A DNA stretch of 64,000 nucleotides from Kaistia adipata DSM 17808 (GTDB taxonomy: Bacteria; Pseudomonadota; Alphaproteobacteria; Rhizobiales; Kaistiaceae). A program made the position numbers and the translations under genes. This document shows, one piece after another, positions 41,297-50,673 of this stretch. Position 1 is the stretch's first letter, and the number at the start of each line of letters is the position of its first letter. Location of the stretch: the NCBI RefSeq assembly GCF_000423225.1, contig NZ_AUHO01000007.1, positions 682,001-746,000 of the forward strand. Reading direction: 5' to 3'. Below the pieces are notes generated by a model. That model did no database searches. It was not told the DNA's origin and saw nothing but the letters and a program-made list of their open reading frames with translations.

Positions 41297-42283
41297 ATGA
41301 AGAACCGTCAGCTCGGGCGCACGGGTGCCCGCATCTCGGAAATCGGCTTCGGCGCCTGGCAGATCGGCGGCTCGTGGGGCGACGTCAGCGAGGCGGACGG
41401 CAAGCAGGCTCTGAACGCTGCGCTCGACGCCGGCGTCACTTTCATCGACACGGCCGATGTCTATGGCGACGGGCGCTCGGAGAAGATCATCGCCGCCGTG
41501 CTGAAGGAGCGGGGCGGCGTCCGGCCCTTCGTCGCCACCAAGGCGGGCCGCCGGCTCAACCCGCATGTCGCCGACGGCTACAACGCCGCCAATCTCGAGG
41601 GCTTCGTCGATCGCAGCCTGAAAAACCTGGAAGTCGAGACGCTCGATCTGGTGCAGCTGCACTGCCCGCCGACCGAGGTGCTCTACCGGCCGGAGGTGTT
41701 CGGCGCGCTCGATGACCTCGTCGCCAAGGGCAAGATCCGCAACTACGGCGTCTCGGTCGAGAAGGTCGAGGAGGCGCTGAAGGCAATCGAGTATCCCGGC
41801 GTCGCCACCATCCAGATCATCTACAACATCTTCCGCCAGCGCCCGCAGGAGCTGTTCTTCGCCGAGGCCGCGAAGAAGAATGTCGGCGTCATCGTCCGCG
41901 TGCCGCTCGCCTCGGGCCTGCTCTCCGGCAAGATCACCCGCGACACCGCCTTCCGCGCCGACGACCATCGCAACTTCAACCGCCATGGCGAGGCGTTCGA
42001 CGTGGGCGAGACCTTCGCCGGCGTGCCGTTCGAGGTCGCGCTCGAGGCGGTGGAGCGGCTCCGGCCGCTGGTGCCGGCCGGCATGGCGATGTCGACCTTC
42101 GCGCTGCGCTGGATCCTCGAGCAGCCGGCCGTGTCGGTGGTGATCCCCGGCGCGCGCAACGCGGCGCAGGCGCAGTCGAACGCGGCGGCGAGCGACGCCC
42201 CGGCGATCGCCCCGGAGACACTCGCCAGGATCGGCGAGATCTATGACAGCCTGATCAAGCCGCATGTCCACCAGCGCTGGTAG
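41297..42283 (+). CDS. Aldo/keto reductase family oxidoreductase
   Basis: 328 residues. LGRTGARISEIGFGAWQIGGSWG opens the barrel; FIDTADVYGDGRSE holds the catalytic Asp and Tyr, FVATKAGRR the Lys and LVQLHCPP the His. The C-terminal VVIPGARNAAQAQSNAAA is the cofactor phosphate loop. Length and motifs fit the subfamily that oxidises or reduces sugars and small aldehydes. It diverges from the second dipeptide importer across a shared control region and faces the next binding-protein gene. It has no ribosome site stronger than GAGAAAG. Confidence 0.88.
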   Translation: MKNRQLGRTGARISEIGFGAWQIGGSWGDVSEADGKQALNAALDAGVTFIDTADVYGDGRSEKIIAAVLKERGGVRPFVATKAGRRLNPHVADGYNAANLEGFVDRSLKNLEVETLDLVQLHCPPTEVLYRPEVFGALDDLVAKGKIRNYGVSVEKVEEALKAIEYPGVATIQIIYNIFRQRPQELFFAEAAKKNVGVIVRVPLASGLLSGKITRDTAFRADDHRNFNRHGEAFDVGETFAGVPFEVALEAVERLRPLVPAGMAMSTFALRWILEQPAVSVVIPGARNAAQAQSNAAASDAPAIAPETLARIGEIYDSLIKPHVHQRW

Positions 42284-42310
42284 GCGACGCCGGCTCGCGT
42301 GACGGGAAGC

Positions 42311-42350
42311 GGCACGGCCGAGAAGAGGGGGACGATTCTCGGGCCGTGCC
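42311..42350. terminator. Long stem-loop between convergent genes
   Basis: GGCACGGCC (42311-42319) pairs with GGCCGTGCC (42342-42350), extended by GAGAA/TTCTC inside with one bulged G. It lies between the stops at 42283 and 42419 and can act on both. There is no T-run. Confidence 0.6.
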
Positions 42351-42418
42351 GGGTGCCGCGTCGGTCGTGACCGGCGCGGCGTCGGGTAGTCCGGCCGGGA
42401 GGGCGGCCGGACACCGGG

Positions 42419-43696
42419 TTACTGCGCGGCGGCGAGACGCTCCATCTCGGCCTGCGCCCAGGCGACGGCCTTCTCGGCGCTCTCGCCATCGACCAGCATG
42501 CGCTGCAGCGACTGCGTCACGATCTTGGCGTTGAAGATCGCGGCCGCGGTCGCCGAGGGCGGGCCGGCATGGCCGTCGACCAGGCCGTTGCGGGCCATCT
42601 CGTCGAAATTGGCGAAGGCCGGCGTGTCCTTGAACAGCGGCATGGTCTTGGTCAGTTCCGGGTAGATCGGCAGCCAGCGGCCGCCCACCGTGGCGATGAT
42701 CTGCTCGTAGCGCTTCGGCTCGAAGAAGTGGTTGAGCCACGCCTTGGCATCATCCGGGCGCTTGGTGTCCTTGCTGACGAGCCAGGAGAAGGACGAGATC
42801 AGGTTGGCCGAGCGGCCCTTTTCGCCGGGGCCGGCCGGGATCGCGATCATCGCCGTGTTGGCGAGCAGCTCCTCGTCGTTCTGCGTCATCCACTGGTAGA
42901 TGCTGGGCGGATTGATCGTGAAGGCGGTGCGGCCGGTCTGGTAGGCGGTGTTGTTGCCGGCGTCGTCCCAGGTCAGCGTCGAGCGCGGGATCGTGCCCTC
43001 GGCGAACATGTCGGCGATGTACTGGTAGGCGGCGACCGTCTCCGGTGAGTTCCAGGTGATGGTCTTGCCTTCCTTGTCGAACATCTCGCCGCCATAGGAC
43101 AGCACGATCATCCGGGCGAAGGATTCGGCGTCGTTGGCCGAGGAGAGCGTCATGCCGAAGGCGGTGATGCCGGGATTGGCCTTGAGGATCGCCTGCGACG
43201 CCGTGCGCAAGTCGGCGAGCGTCTTCGGCACGTCCATGCCGACTTCCTTGAGCAGGTCGGTACGGGCGAACATCGGCACGATGTCCACCTCGAGCGGCAG
43301 CGCATGCGCCTTGCCGTCGTACATCACCTGCGAGACGGTGCTTTCATAGATGCCGCCCGGCACGGCGCGCATGGTGGCGAGGATATCGTCGAGCGGCAGG
43401 GTGACGCCGAGCTTGGCGTAATACTGCGCCTGCGGCCCGACCTGCATGAACACGTCCGGCGGGGCGCCCGCCTGCAGCGCGGCGGCGAGACGTTCCGTCA
43501 TCGCGTTGCCGGGAACGACGACATACTCGACGTCGATGCCGCGTTCCTTGCCGAATTCGACGGCCATTTCGGTGATCAGGTCGTCGGCCTGCTGGTTGAA
43601 GGCCTGCAGGCCCCAGATCGTCAGGTCGGCCGCCTGGGCGGTGAACGGCAGCAGGGTCGCTGCCGAGACCAGCAGGGACATGGCGAGTTTCTTCAT
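42419..43696 (-). CDS. ABC transporter substrate-binding protein, carbohydrate type (family 1)
   Basis: 425 residues. Signal peptide MKKLAMSLLVSAATLLPFTAQA. Mature part: LTIWGLQAFNQQADDLITEMAVEF, YVVVPGNAMTERLAAALQAGAPPDV, FTINPPSIYQWM and LISSFSWLVSKDTKRPDDAKAWLNHFF, as in family 1 sugar and glycerol-phosphate binders. It is the last gene of the operon (permease, permease, binding protein), an order opposite to the other three sugar importers here. No ATPase gene is in the operon. Confidence 0.9.
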   Translation of the reverse strand: MKKLAMSLLVSAATLLPFTAQAADLTIWGLQAFNQQADDLITEMAVEFGKERGIDVEYVVVPGNAMTERLAAALQAGAPPDVFMQVGPQAQYYAKLGVTLPLDDILATMRAVPGGIYESTVSQVMYDGKAHALPLEVDIVPMFARTDLLKEVGMDVPKTLADLRTASQAILKANPGITAFGMTLSSANDAESFARMIVLSYGGEMFDKEGKTITWNSPETVAAYQYIADMFAEGTIPRSTLTWDDAGNNTAYQTGRTAFTINPPSIYQWMTQNDEELLANTAMIAIPAGPGEKGRSANLISSFSWLVSKDTKRPDDAKAWLNHFFEPKRYEQIIATVGGRWLPIYPELTKTMPLFKDTPAFANFDEMARNGLVDGHAGPPSATAAAIFNAKIVTQSLQRMLVDGESAEKAVAWAQAEMERLAAAQ

Positions 43697-43742
43697 TGTC
43701 TTCCTCCTCCTCTTGTCGTTGCAGTCCGGAATCGGGCGCGCG

Positions 43743-44585
43743 CTATCCCTTGACGCTGCCGGCGGCGAGGCCTTCGACGATGTAGCGCTGCGCGACGATG
43801 TAGATGATCAGGATGGGAACGATGGCGATGACGGAGCTCGCCATCAGCTGGCCCCAGATGAAGGTGTCGCCCATGATCAGGCCGGTCAGGCCGGCGGTGA
43901 AGGTCTTGGTGTCGTTCGAGTGCACGAAGACCAGGGCGTAGAGGAACTCGTTCCAGGCGTGGGTGAAGGCGAACAGCGCCACCACCGCGAGGCCGGGCTT
44001 GGCGATCGGCAGCACCACCCTGAGCAGGGTCTGCAACCGCGTCGCGCCGTCGACCGTTGCCGCCTCGTCCAGCTCGCGCGGGATGGTGCGGAAATAGCCG
44101 ATCAGCATCCAGGTGCAGAACGGCACCGTGAAGGTCAGATAGGCGATGACCAGGCCGGTCTTGGTGTTGATCAGGCCGAGGTTCTGCAGCACCAGGAAGA
44201 GCGGGATGAACAGCAGCGAGGGCGGCAGCAGATAGGCCATGACGATGGCCCGCGCCGTCACGCCGCGGCCCTTGAACTCCATGCGGGCGATCGGGTAGGC
44301 GGCGAGCGCCCCGACCACCGCAGAGATCAGCGTCACCGAGATCGCCACCGTGGCACTGTTCAGCACGAATTGCGGGAATTTCGAGTTGAACAGCGCGGTG
44401 TTGAAGTTCGCGAGCGTCGGACGCGCCGGCAGCAGGGTCGGCGGCACGGCGTAGATCTCGCGCGACGTCTTCAGCGCCGTGACGACGATCCAGTAGATCG
44501 GCGCCAGCGACCAGAGAAGCGCGAGGAGGACGCCGATCGTGGTGACGATACGGCCGATGATCTTCTCGGACGAGCTCTTGACCAT
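43743..44585 (-). CDS. ABC transporter permease, carbohydrate type (MalG-like)
   Basis: 280 residues, six membrane segments. LLWSLAPIYWIVVTALKTSREIY, YPIARMEFKGRGVTARAIV, the docking loop LDEAATVDGATRLQTLLRVVLP (partly) and HAWNEFLYALVF are typical, and the end IVEGLAAGSVKG is the family's standard C-terminus. It starts 9 bp after the MalF-like gene. Works with that gene and the binding protein downstream. Confidence 0.9.
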   Translation of the reverse strand: MVKSSSEKIIGRIVTTIGVLLALLWSLAPIYWIVVTALKTSREIYAVPPTLLPARPTLANFNTALFNSKFPQFVLNSATVAISVTLISAVVGALAAYPIARMEFKGRGVTARAIVMAYLLPPSLLFIPLFLVLQNLGLINTKTGLVIAYLTFTVPFCTWMLIGYFRTIPRELDEAATVDGATRLQTLLRVVLPIAKPGLAVVALFAFTHAWNEFLYALVFVHSNDTKTFTAGLTGLIMGDTFIWGQLMASSVIAIVPILIIYIVAQRYIVEGLAAGSVKG

Positions 44586-44594
44586 CTCCGCCTC

Positions 44595-45539
44595 CTAGTT
44601 CTTCGACGCCAGCATGCGGCGGGTGAGCAGAACGATCAGCACGACGAACACCGGGATAACCGACACCAGCACCGCGGCGCCGAGGCCGAGCTGGCTCTGG
44701 GTGATGCCGTAGTCATAGGCGAGCGTCGGCAGGATGTGCGTGCGCATGGCCGGGCCGCCGCCGGTCAAGATGAACACCATGTGGAAGGAGTTGAACGTCC
44801 AGATTGCCGACAGCATCACCGTGACGAAGATGACTTCCTTCATCTGTGGCAGTGTCACCTTGAAGAAGCGCTGGATCGGGCCGGCGCCGTCGATCGCCGC
44901 CGCCTCGGTCAGGTCGCCGGGGATGGCGGTCAGCGCGGCGAGGAACATCATGGTGAAGAAGGGCAGGCCGTGCCAGACCATGGCGACGCCGATCGAGAGC
45001 ATCGCGATCCTGGGGTCGGACAGCCAGTAGACCGGCTGGTCGGTGATCCCAAGCGCCATGACGAGATAGCTGAGCACGCCGGCCTGCTCGTCGAAGATCC
45101 ATTTCCAGGACAGGCCCGCGATCAGGCCGGGCACCGCCCAGGGCAGGAAGACGAGCGCCCGGATCAGCCCGCGCGCCGGCATCTTCTGCGCCAAGAGCAC
45201 GGCGCAGGCGAGGCCGAGCACCAGCTTCACCGCGACGACGCCGGTCGTCAGGAACAGCGAATTGGCGGCGGCGCGCTGGAAATGCGCGTCGCCGAGCAGC
45301 CGGGTGAAGTTCGCCAGCCCGACATAGGCGCCTGCCTTGCCGACCATCTGGTCGGTGAAGGAGGTGAGGATGCCGTCGACGAGGGGGTAGGCGATGAAGG
45401 CGGCGAAAACAGCCGCCGCCGGCGCCAGGAACAGATAGGCGACCAGCCAATCAGGCTTGCGGGCCGGATTGCGGCGCGGGATCGGCGGGGCCGTGAACCC
45501 CTTCGGCAGTCGCGCGGCGTCAGTGGCGGCTTGCTGCAT
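44595..45539 (-). CDS. ABC transporter permease, carbohydrate type (MalF-like)
   Basis: 314 residues from ATG 45539, preceded by a G-rich stretch; earlier codons add residues without family support. LVAYLFLAPAAAVFAAFIAYPLVDGIL is the first helix, PAANSLFLTT-like and LTEAAAIDGAGPIQRFFKVTLPQ (docking loop, partly) follow, and ILTGGGPAMRTHI marks the late loop. First gene of the operon, divergent from the IclR gene at 45780 across a region with a 33-bp dyad. Confidence 0.9.
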   Translation of the reverse strand: MQQAATDAARLPKGFTAPPIPRRNPARKPDWLVAYLFLAPAAAVFAAFIAYPLVDGILTSFTDQMVGKAGAYVGLANFTRLLGDAHFQRAAANSLFLTTGVVAVKLVLGLACAVLLAQKMPARGLIRALVFLPWAVPGLIAGLSWKWIFDEQAGVLSYLVMALGITDQPVYWLSDPRIAMLSIGVAMVWHGLPFFTMMFLAALTAIPGDLTEAAAIDGAGPIQRFFKVTLPQMKEVIFVTVMLSAIWTFNSFHMVFILTGGGPAMRTHILPTLAYDYGITQSQLGLGAAVLVSVIPVFVVLIVLLTRRMLASKN

Positions 45540-45717
45540 CGATGCCCCCCGACGACCGGACATCCAGCCTTGCGGCGACGAGGCGGGCGCCTGCGGGCCC
45601 CTGGAAAGCGCGCCTCACGGCGCGGCCTCGACGGAAGACGGACTCAGGGCGTTGGTCGGCATCGGCGTTCCTCCACGGGGGGCTTGCTGCCCTTTTGCGG
45701 GCATGTTATTGCCGAGT

Positions 45718-45750
45718 TTATTATTTGAAACTCAGTCATTCATATAATAA
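45718..45750. promoter_or_regulatory. 33-bp dyad, candidate IclR operator
   Basis: TTATTATTTGAA (45718-45729) and TTCATATAATAA (45739-45750) form a 12-bp inverted repeat with one mismatch around a 9-bp spacer. It ends 29 bp before the IclR start and is the only strongly AT-rich stretch of the region. Probably the site where this IclR protein controls itself and the divergent importer. Confidence 0.6.
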
Positions 45751-45779
45751 CCGTCGCAAAGAAGAGCGGGGCTGTCAAC

Positions 45780-46553
45780 GTGTCCGAAGACGAGGCGGCG
45801 TCGCCGCATCGCAATCCCGCCGTCGATCGCATGATGGCGATGCTGGGCGAGCTCGAGAAAGTCCCGGCCGGGCTGACGTTGAAGGGGCTGGCCGAACGCA
45901 CGGGCGTGACGCGCTCGACCGTCTATCGGATCCTGAATTCGCTCGAGGCGCACGGCATGGTGCGCCAGGTCGACGGCGCCCGCTTCGTGCTCGGCGCCCG
46001 GCTGCTGTCGCTGGCGAGTGGGGTGATCGCGCCGCCCATCGGCCGGATCGTCGCCGAACGGGCGCAGCCGCATCTCGACCGCCTGGCGACCACGCTCGGC
46101 GAGAGCAGCAAGGTGTCGGTCTATGATCGCGGCTTCGTGCTGGTGGTGGCGGCCGCGAGCGGCCACAACGCCTACGCCCTCCATGCCGCCGTCGGCCAGC
46201 ACCTGCCGATCCATGCCGGCGCCGGCAGCAAGGTCCTGCTCGCCAGCCTTCCGCCGGACGAGGTCGACCGGGTGCTGGCGGGCGAACTCAAGCGCTTCAC
46301 GGACCTGACCTTCGTCGATGCGGCGGCGCTGCGGGCCGAGATCGAGCTGGTCAGGACGCGCGGCTGGTCGCGCGACGGCGGCGAGTTCGCCGTGTCGGTC
46401 AATGCCTATGGCGCGCCGATCATCGACGCCTCGGGCGCGGTGGTGGCGGCGCTCAGCGTGCCCTTCTTGGCCGGCCGCGACGCCGCCTATGAGGAGCAGG
46501 TGCGGATCGTCACCGTCACCACCGCGCTGGCGATCGGCGGCGACCTGCCCTGA
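45780..46553 (+). CDS. IclR-family transcriptional regulator
   Basis: 257 residues from a GTG start. Winged helix: AVDRMMAMLGELEKVPAGLTL, LAERTGVTRSTVYRILNSLE, GMVRQVDGARFVLGARLLSL; effector domain: LGESSKVSVYDRGFVLVVA, LPIHAGAGSKVLLA, GWSRDGGEFAVSVNAYGAPI. It is similar to the IclR protein at 53422-54201 (TRSTVYRILNSL versus PRSTVYRILNSL, and the same HAGA(G/A)SKV segment), so the two share ancestry. It diverges from the ATPase-less sugar importer and converges on the RraA-like gene. Confidence 0.88.
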   Translation: MSEDEAASPHRNPAVDRMMAMLGELEKVPAGLTLKGLAERTGVTRSTVYRILNSLEAHGMVRQVDGARFVLGARLLSLASGVIAPPIGRIVAERAQPHLDRLATTLGESSKVSVYDRGFVLVVAAASGHNAYALHAAVGQHLPIHAGAGSKVLLASLPPDEVDRVLAGELKRFTDLTFVDAAALRAEIELVRTRGWSRDGGEFAVSVNAYGAPIIDASGAVVAALSVPFLAGRDAAYEEQVRIVTVTTALAIGGDLP

Positions 46554-46565
46554 ACCGGGGATCGG

Positions 46566-46591
46566 CCGCCGCGACCGGGTGATCGCGGCGG
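46566..46591. terminator. Stem-loop between convergent genes
   Basis: CCGCCGCGA (46566-46574) pairs perfectly with TCGCGGCGG (46583-46591) around an 8-base loop, between the stops of the IclR and RraA-like genes. Confidence 0.6.
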
Positions 46592-46603
46592 CGGACGGGT
46601 CGA

Positions 46604-47356
46604 TCATGTCTTGAGCGGGTTCAGCTTGCGCCAGGCCTGGTATTCCTCCTGCGCATCGGCATGCAGCGGGTAGTAGCGCTGCAGCGCGCCGCCCTCGAGC
46701 AGCTTGATCTTGGAGAATTCCTCCCACTCGTGGTGTTCGGAGGCGATGGCGATCACCTCCGCCGCCAGCGCCGCCGGCAGCACCACGGCGCCGTCGTCGT
46801 CGGCGACGATGATGTCGCCGGGGATCACCGTCACGCCGCCGCAGGCGATCGGGATGTTGTAGTCCATCGGCATCAGCCCGGTCTGGGTGTGGAAGTTCGG
46901 CGTCAGGCCGCGGATCCACATCGGCATGTCGAGCTCGATCTGGCCGGGATAGTCGCGGATGCAGCCGTCGATGACGAGGCCGGCGCCGCCACGACCCTTG
47001 AAGTAGGTCATCATCATCTCGCCGAACACGCCGGCGGTCATGTCACCGCGCGAGTCGACCACGACCACGTCGCCGGGCTGGGTCTTGTAGAGCACGTGCC
47101 GGTGCAGCTGCTTCTCCGGATCGGCGTATTCGCCCTCACCGTAGAGATCCTCGCGCTTCGGCATGAACTGCAGCGTCAGCGCCGGGCCGACCATCACGCG
47201 GCCCTTGTGCCAGCTGACCGGGCCCTGGATGTGCGGGTTGCGGATGCCCATGTGGCCGAGCGTGCCGGCGACCGTCGCGGCGCCGATCTTCTTCAGCGCC
47301 TCGATCTGTTCCTTGGGCGGGCGCTTGATGTCCTTGAAGTCCTGGTTCGTCGTCAT
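46604..47356 (-). CDS. RraA-fold protein, candidate class II 2-oxo acid aldolase
   Basis: 250 residues. GAATVAGTLGHMGIRN, ALTLQFMPKRED, VVVVDSRGDMTAGVFGEMM, GLVIDGCIRDYPGQ (the DGxxRD metal and substrate motif) and VIPGDIIVADDDGAVVLP are the RraA/4-hydroxy-4-methyl-2-oxoglutarate aldolase pattern. Members with an intact GExM and DGxxRD set are usually aldolases or decarboxylases rather than RNase E inhibitors. It is the last gene of the operon with an enolase-superfamily dehydratase, and cleavage of the dehydratase product is the natural role. Substrate inferred from context. Confidence 0.83.
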   Translation of the reverse strand: MTTNQDFKDIKRPPKEQIEALKKIGAATVAGTLGHMGIRNPHIQGPVSWHKGRVMVGPALTLQFMPKREDLYGEGEYADPEKQLHRHVLYKTQPGDVVVVDSRGDMTAGVFGEMMMTYFKGRGGAGLVIDGCIRDYPGQIELDMPMWIRGLTPNFHTQTGLMPMDYNIPIACGGVTVIPGDIIVADDDGAVVLPAALAAEVIAIASEHHEWEEFSKIKLLEGGALQRYYPLHADAQEEYQAWRKLNPLKT

Positions 47357-47420
47357 GGTGGTCTCCTCGTCTGGCGGACACGGCCGCCGTCAATGCAAGT
47401 CGATCTGTTGCCCCGCGCCG

Positions 47421-48599
47421 TCAGGCGTAGGGAGTCTCGCCGAAATAGCTGGAGCCCTTCTTGAGATGCGCCTTGGCGACATCCTCGTTGAGGGTCAGGC
47501 CGTGGCCGGGCTTGTTGTTCAAGGGGATGAAGCCGTCGACCAGCGGGTTGCCGCCCTCGACCAGGTCGCCCCACCAGGGCACGTCGTGGGCGTGGTATTC
47601 CATCACCAGGTAGTTGTTGATCGCGGCGCAGACATGGGCGCAGGCGACCGTGCCGATCGGGCTGGCGACGTTATGGGGCGCCATGGCGATGTAGTACATG
47701 TCGGCGTGGTCGGCGACCTTCTTGAACTCCGACAGGCCGCCCATCTTCGGGATGTCGGGCGAGATGATGCGGGCCGCCTGCTTCTCGATCAGGTCGCGAT
47801 AGCCCCATTTGGTGTAGAGGCTCTCGCCCGTCAGGATCGGCGTCTTGGTCGAACGCGTCACCTGCACGAGCGCGTCGATGTTGTGCGGCGGCGTCGGGTC
47901 CTCGAGCCAGACGAGGTCGAGCGGTTCCAGCCGCTGTGCCAGCTTGATCGCGTCGTTGACGCCGAACTTCCAGTGCGCGTCCATCGCCACCATGATCTCG
48001 GGGCCGACGGCCTCGCGCACGGCGGTCGCGACGCTGACCATCCAGTCGAGCTCCTGCGAGCCGATGACGCGGTTGTAGGGCTCGACCCACTGCCGGCTCG
48101 GATAATCGTCGTCGGTGACGTCGAGCGTGTAGGGGTTCTCGTTGTCGAGGTCGAACTTGATCGCGGTGAAGCCGGCGGCGACGACTTCCTTGGCGCGGCG
48201 GGCATATTCGGCCGGGTCATGCGTCTCGCCTTCGTGGCAATCGGCATAGATGCGGACCTTCTCGCGGAAGCGGCCGCCGAAGAAGGTCGAGATCGGCAGC
48301 TGGTGGGCGCGGCCCATCAGGTCCCAGAGCGCGATCTCGATGCCGGACATCGCCGTCACCGTCGTGCCGCCCTGCGCACCTTCGCCGGAGAGCACGCGCT
48401 CGATGATGAACATCAGCTTGCCGATATTGGTCGGGTCCTGGCCGATGATGTAGGGCGCGGCGCGGTGCACCAGCTCGGCGACGCCGGCGCCCCAATAGGC
48501 CTCGCCGAGGCCGGTGACGCCCGTGTCGGTCTCAATTCGCACCAGCACCCAGGGGAAGTTTCCGTCGATGACGGCGGTGCGCACGCTCGTGATTTTCAT
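47421..48599 (-). CDS. Mandelate racemase/muconate lactonizing enzyme family protein (acid-sugar dehydratase type), copy 1
   Basis: 392 residues. Capping domain: GVTGLGEAYWGAGVAELV, GIEIALWDLMGRAHQLPI. Barrel: AIKFDLDNEN (catalytic Lys region), MVAMDAHWKFG, DLVWLEDPTPP, PILTGESLYTKWGYRDL (metal ligands Asp, Glu, Glu), IISPDIPKMGGL and MAPHNVASPIG with the catalytic His. These are the traits of galactonate/gluconate-type dehydratases. The gene follows the sugar ATPase by 39 bp and precedes the RraA-like gene by 64 bp, so it likely dehydrates the acid form of the imported sugar. Confidence 0.87.
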   Translation of the reverse strand: MKITSVRTAVIDGNFPWVLVRIETDTGVTGLGEAYWGAGVAELVHRAAPYIIGQDPTNIGKLMFIIERVLSGEGAQGGTTVTAMSGIEIALWDLMGRAHQLPISTFFGGRFREKVRIYADCHEGETHDPAEYARRAKEVVAAGFTAIKFDLDNENPYTLDVTDDDYPSRQWVEPYNRVIGSQELDWMVSVATAVREAVGPEIMVAMDAHWKFGVNDAIKLAQRLEPLDLVWLEDPTPPHNIDALVQVTRSTKTPILTGESLYTKWGYRDLIEKQAARIISPDIPKMGGLSEFKKVADHADMYYIAMAPHNVASPIGTVACAHVCAAINNYLVMEYHAHDVPWWGDLVEGGNPLVDGFIPLNNKPGHGLTLNEDVAKAHLKKGSSYFGETPYA

Positions 48600-48638
48600 T
48601 CCGGTAGCTTTCTGGAGGTGAAGTTGGGCGGGTGGGTC

Positions 48639-49736
48639 TCAGGCAGCCGGCAGCGCCTTCTCGGTGGCGCCGTCGAAGAGGTGGATCCGCTCCTGGTCGA
48701 ACTCGATCCAGACCTTCTGGTCCGGCTCGACGACGAAGCTCGGATCGAGGCTGACGATCACGACGGCATCGCCCAGGAACACCTGGACGAAGGTGATGTC
48801 GCCGGTCGGTTCGACCGTGTAGACGACGCCGGGAACCGCGCCCGGCGTTTCGGCCTGGTGGAGCCGGACGGTGCTGTGGCGGGCGCCGAGCACCACCTTG
48901 CTGGTGGTCGAGCCGAGCGCCTTGCGGGCATTCTGCGGCGACAGCGGCATTTCCCAGCCCTCGGGGCTGCGCAGCGCCACGTCGGAGCCGTGCGTGACGG
49001 CCTCGAGCGGGATCAGGCTCATGGCCGGGCTGCCGACGAAGCTCGCGACGAACATGTTGGCCGGATTGCCGAAGACATTCTTCGGCGAGTCGTATTGCTG
49101 CAGGAAGCCGCCATTCATCACCGCCATCTTGTCGGCCATGGTGACGGCCTCGAGCTGGTCGTGGGTGACGTAGATGACCGTCGCCTGCAGGTCCTGGTGG
49201 AAGCGCTTCAGCTCCGTGCGCATCTGCACGCGCAATTTGGCGTCGAGGTTGGAGAGCGGCTCGTCCATCAGGAACACGCGCGGATCGCGCACCAGGGCGC
49301 GGCCGAGCGCGACGCGCTGCTGCTGGCCGCCGGAAAGCTCGCGCGGCTTGCGCTCCAGCAGGTGGACGATGTCGAGCACCTTGGCGGCCGACATCACCTT
49401 GCGCTCGATCTCCGCCTTGGACAGCTTTCGCATCTGCAGCGGGAAGGCGAGGTTCTTGAACACCGACTTGTTCGGGTAGAGCGCGTAGTTCTGGAACACC
49501 ATGGCGATGTCCCGGTCCTTCGGGTCGAGGTCGTTGACCAGCCGGCCGCCGATATGGATCTCGCCGCCGGTGATCTCGTTCAACCCCGCGACAAGGCTGA
49601 GGGTCGTGGTCTTGCCGCAGCCCGACGGCCCGACGAGGGCGACGAACTCGCCGTCGGCGACGGTCAGCGACACGTGGTTGACGGCGTAGACATTGCCGTA
49701 GGACTTGACGACTTCGTTGAGGACGACTTCGGCCAT
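48639..49736 (-). CDS. Sugar ABC transporter ATP-binding protein (UgpC/MsmK/MalK-like)
   Basis: 365 residues. [21 protein letters not shown], Walker [13 protein letters not shown], signature [15 protein letters not shown], Walker [18 protein letters not shown]-loop [15 protein letters not shown], then the C-terminal OB-type regulatory domain ([30 protein letters not shown]) of the MalK/UgpC class. AAGGAA before ATG 49736 fixes the start. It is the only carbohydrate-type ATPase among four sets of sugar permeases in the window, so it may serve more than its own operon, as MsmK-like proteins do. Confidence 0.93.
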   Translation of the reverse strand: MAEVVLNEVVKSYGNVYAVNHVSLTVADGEFVALVGPSGCGKTTTLSLVAGLNEITGGEIHIGGRLVNDLDPKDRDIAMVFQNYALYPNKSVFKNLAFPLQMRKLSKAEIERKVMSAAKVLDIVHLLERKPRELSGGQQQRVALGRALVRDPRVFLMDEPLSNLDAKLRVQMRTELKRFHQDLQATVIYVTHDQLEAVTMADKMAVMNGGFLQQYDSPKNVFGNPANMFVASFVGSPAMSLIPLEAVTHGSDVALRSPEGWEMPLSPQNARKALGSTTSKVVLGARHSTVRLHQAETPGAVPGVVYTVEPTGDITFVQVFLGDAVVIVSLDPSFVVEPDQKVWIEFDQERIHLFDGATEKALPAA

Positions 49737-49770
49737 CGGATATTCCTTTCGGTGCTTCAGGGAAGGGCGG

Positions 49771-50673
49771 TCAGGACTTGACCGCACCTTCGGTGAGCGC
49801 ACGGACAAAGTATTTCTGCAGCACCAGGAACAGCACGACGACGGGCACGCTCATGATGAAGGACGCCGCCATCAGGCCGGGCCAGTCGGTGGCGTATTCG
49901 GCGAAGAAGCGCTGCAGGCCGACCGGAAGCGTCAGCATCTCCTTCGAGTTCAGGAAGGTCAGCGCATAGACGTACTCGTTCCACGCCATGATGAAGGCGT
50001 AGATCGCGGTGGCGATGATGCCGGGCGAGGACAGCGGCATGACGATGTGGAAGAACGCCTGGAAGCGGGTGGCGCCGTCGATCCGCGCCGCCTGTTCGAG
50101 CTGCGGCGGGATGTTGTCGTAGAAGCCCTTGAGCAGCCAGATCGACAGCGGCAGGCCGAAGGTCAGGTAGGTCAGGATCAGCGATCCATGCGTGTTGACC
50201 AGGCCGAGCCACTTCATCATCAGGAACAGCGGCATCAGGAACACGACCGCCGGGAACATGTTGCGCAGCAGGACCGAGAAGAACAGTGCCTGCCGACCCG
50301 GGAAGCGGAAGCGCGAGAAGGCATAGGCCGCCGGCACCGCCACGACGACGCCGAGGACCGTCGACAGGATCGAGACGTAGAGGCTGTTCCAGAAATACTG
50401 CAGGAACTCGTGGCCGATGGCGTTGTTCGGCGACAGGAGCCGCAGGTAGTTCTCGAAGGTGACTTCCTCGGGCCACCATTGCGGCGGGTATTGCAGCGCG
50501 GCGAGCTGCGTCTTCAGCGAGGTGATGACCATCCAGGCCATCGGCAGCGCCGTGAAGATCAGGAGGAAGGCGAGGATGCCGCGTCCGGCCCAGCGCCACC
50601 AGTCGATCGGTTTCCGGGTACGCACGGGGGTGGCGGGCATGGGGGCGGGCTTGCTTGCGGTCTGCGTGCTCAT
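49771..50673 (-). CDS. ABC transporter permease, carbohydrate type (MalG-like)
   Basis: 300 residues. [63 protein letters not shown] (docking loop, in part), [14 protein letters not shown] and the terminal [12 protein letters not shown]. Six membrane segments. Overlaps the upstream permease stop by 4 bp and lies 34 bp before the ATPase gene. Forms a channel with the next entry. Confidence 0.9.
   Translation of the reverse strand: MSTQTASKPAPMPATPVRTRKPIDWWRWAGRGILAFLLIFTALPMAWMVITSLKTQLAALQYPPQWWPEEVTFENYLRLLSPNNAIGHEFLQYFWNSLYVSILSTVLGVVVAVPAAYAFSRFRFPGRQALFFSVLLRNMFPAVVFLMPLFLMMKWLGLVNTHGSLILTYLTFGLPLSIWLLKGFYDNIPPQLEQAARIDGATRFQAFFHIVMPLSSPGIIATAIYAFIMAWNEYVYALTFLNSKEMLTLPVGLQRFFAEYATDWPGLMAASFIMSVPVVVLFLVLQKYFVRALTEGAVKS

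Noticed and set aside
43446-45728. A 760-codon open frame on the + strand opposite the sugar permease operon
   Set aside because: Its translation is low-complexity His/Arg/Asp/Gln-rich sequence typical of the reverse frame of GC-rich coding DNA. The - strand holds clear permease and binding-protein motifs over the same bases.
47163-49781. An 872-codon open frame on the + strand
   Set aside because: It runs opposite three well-supported genes (RraA-like, enolase-superfamily, ATPase) and has no domain pattern of its own.
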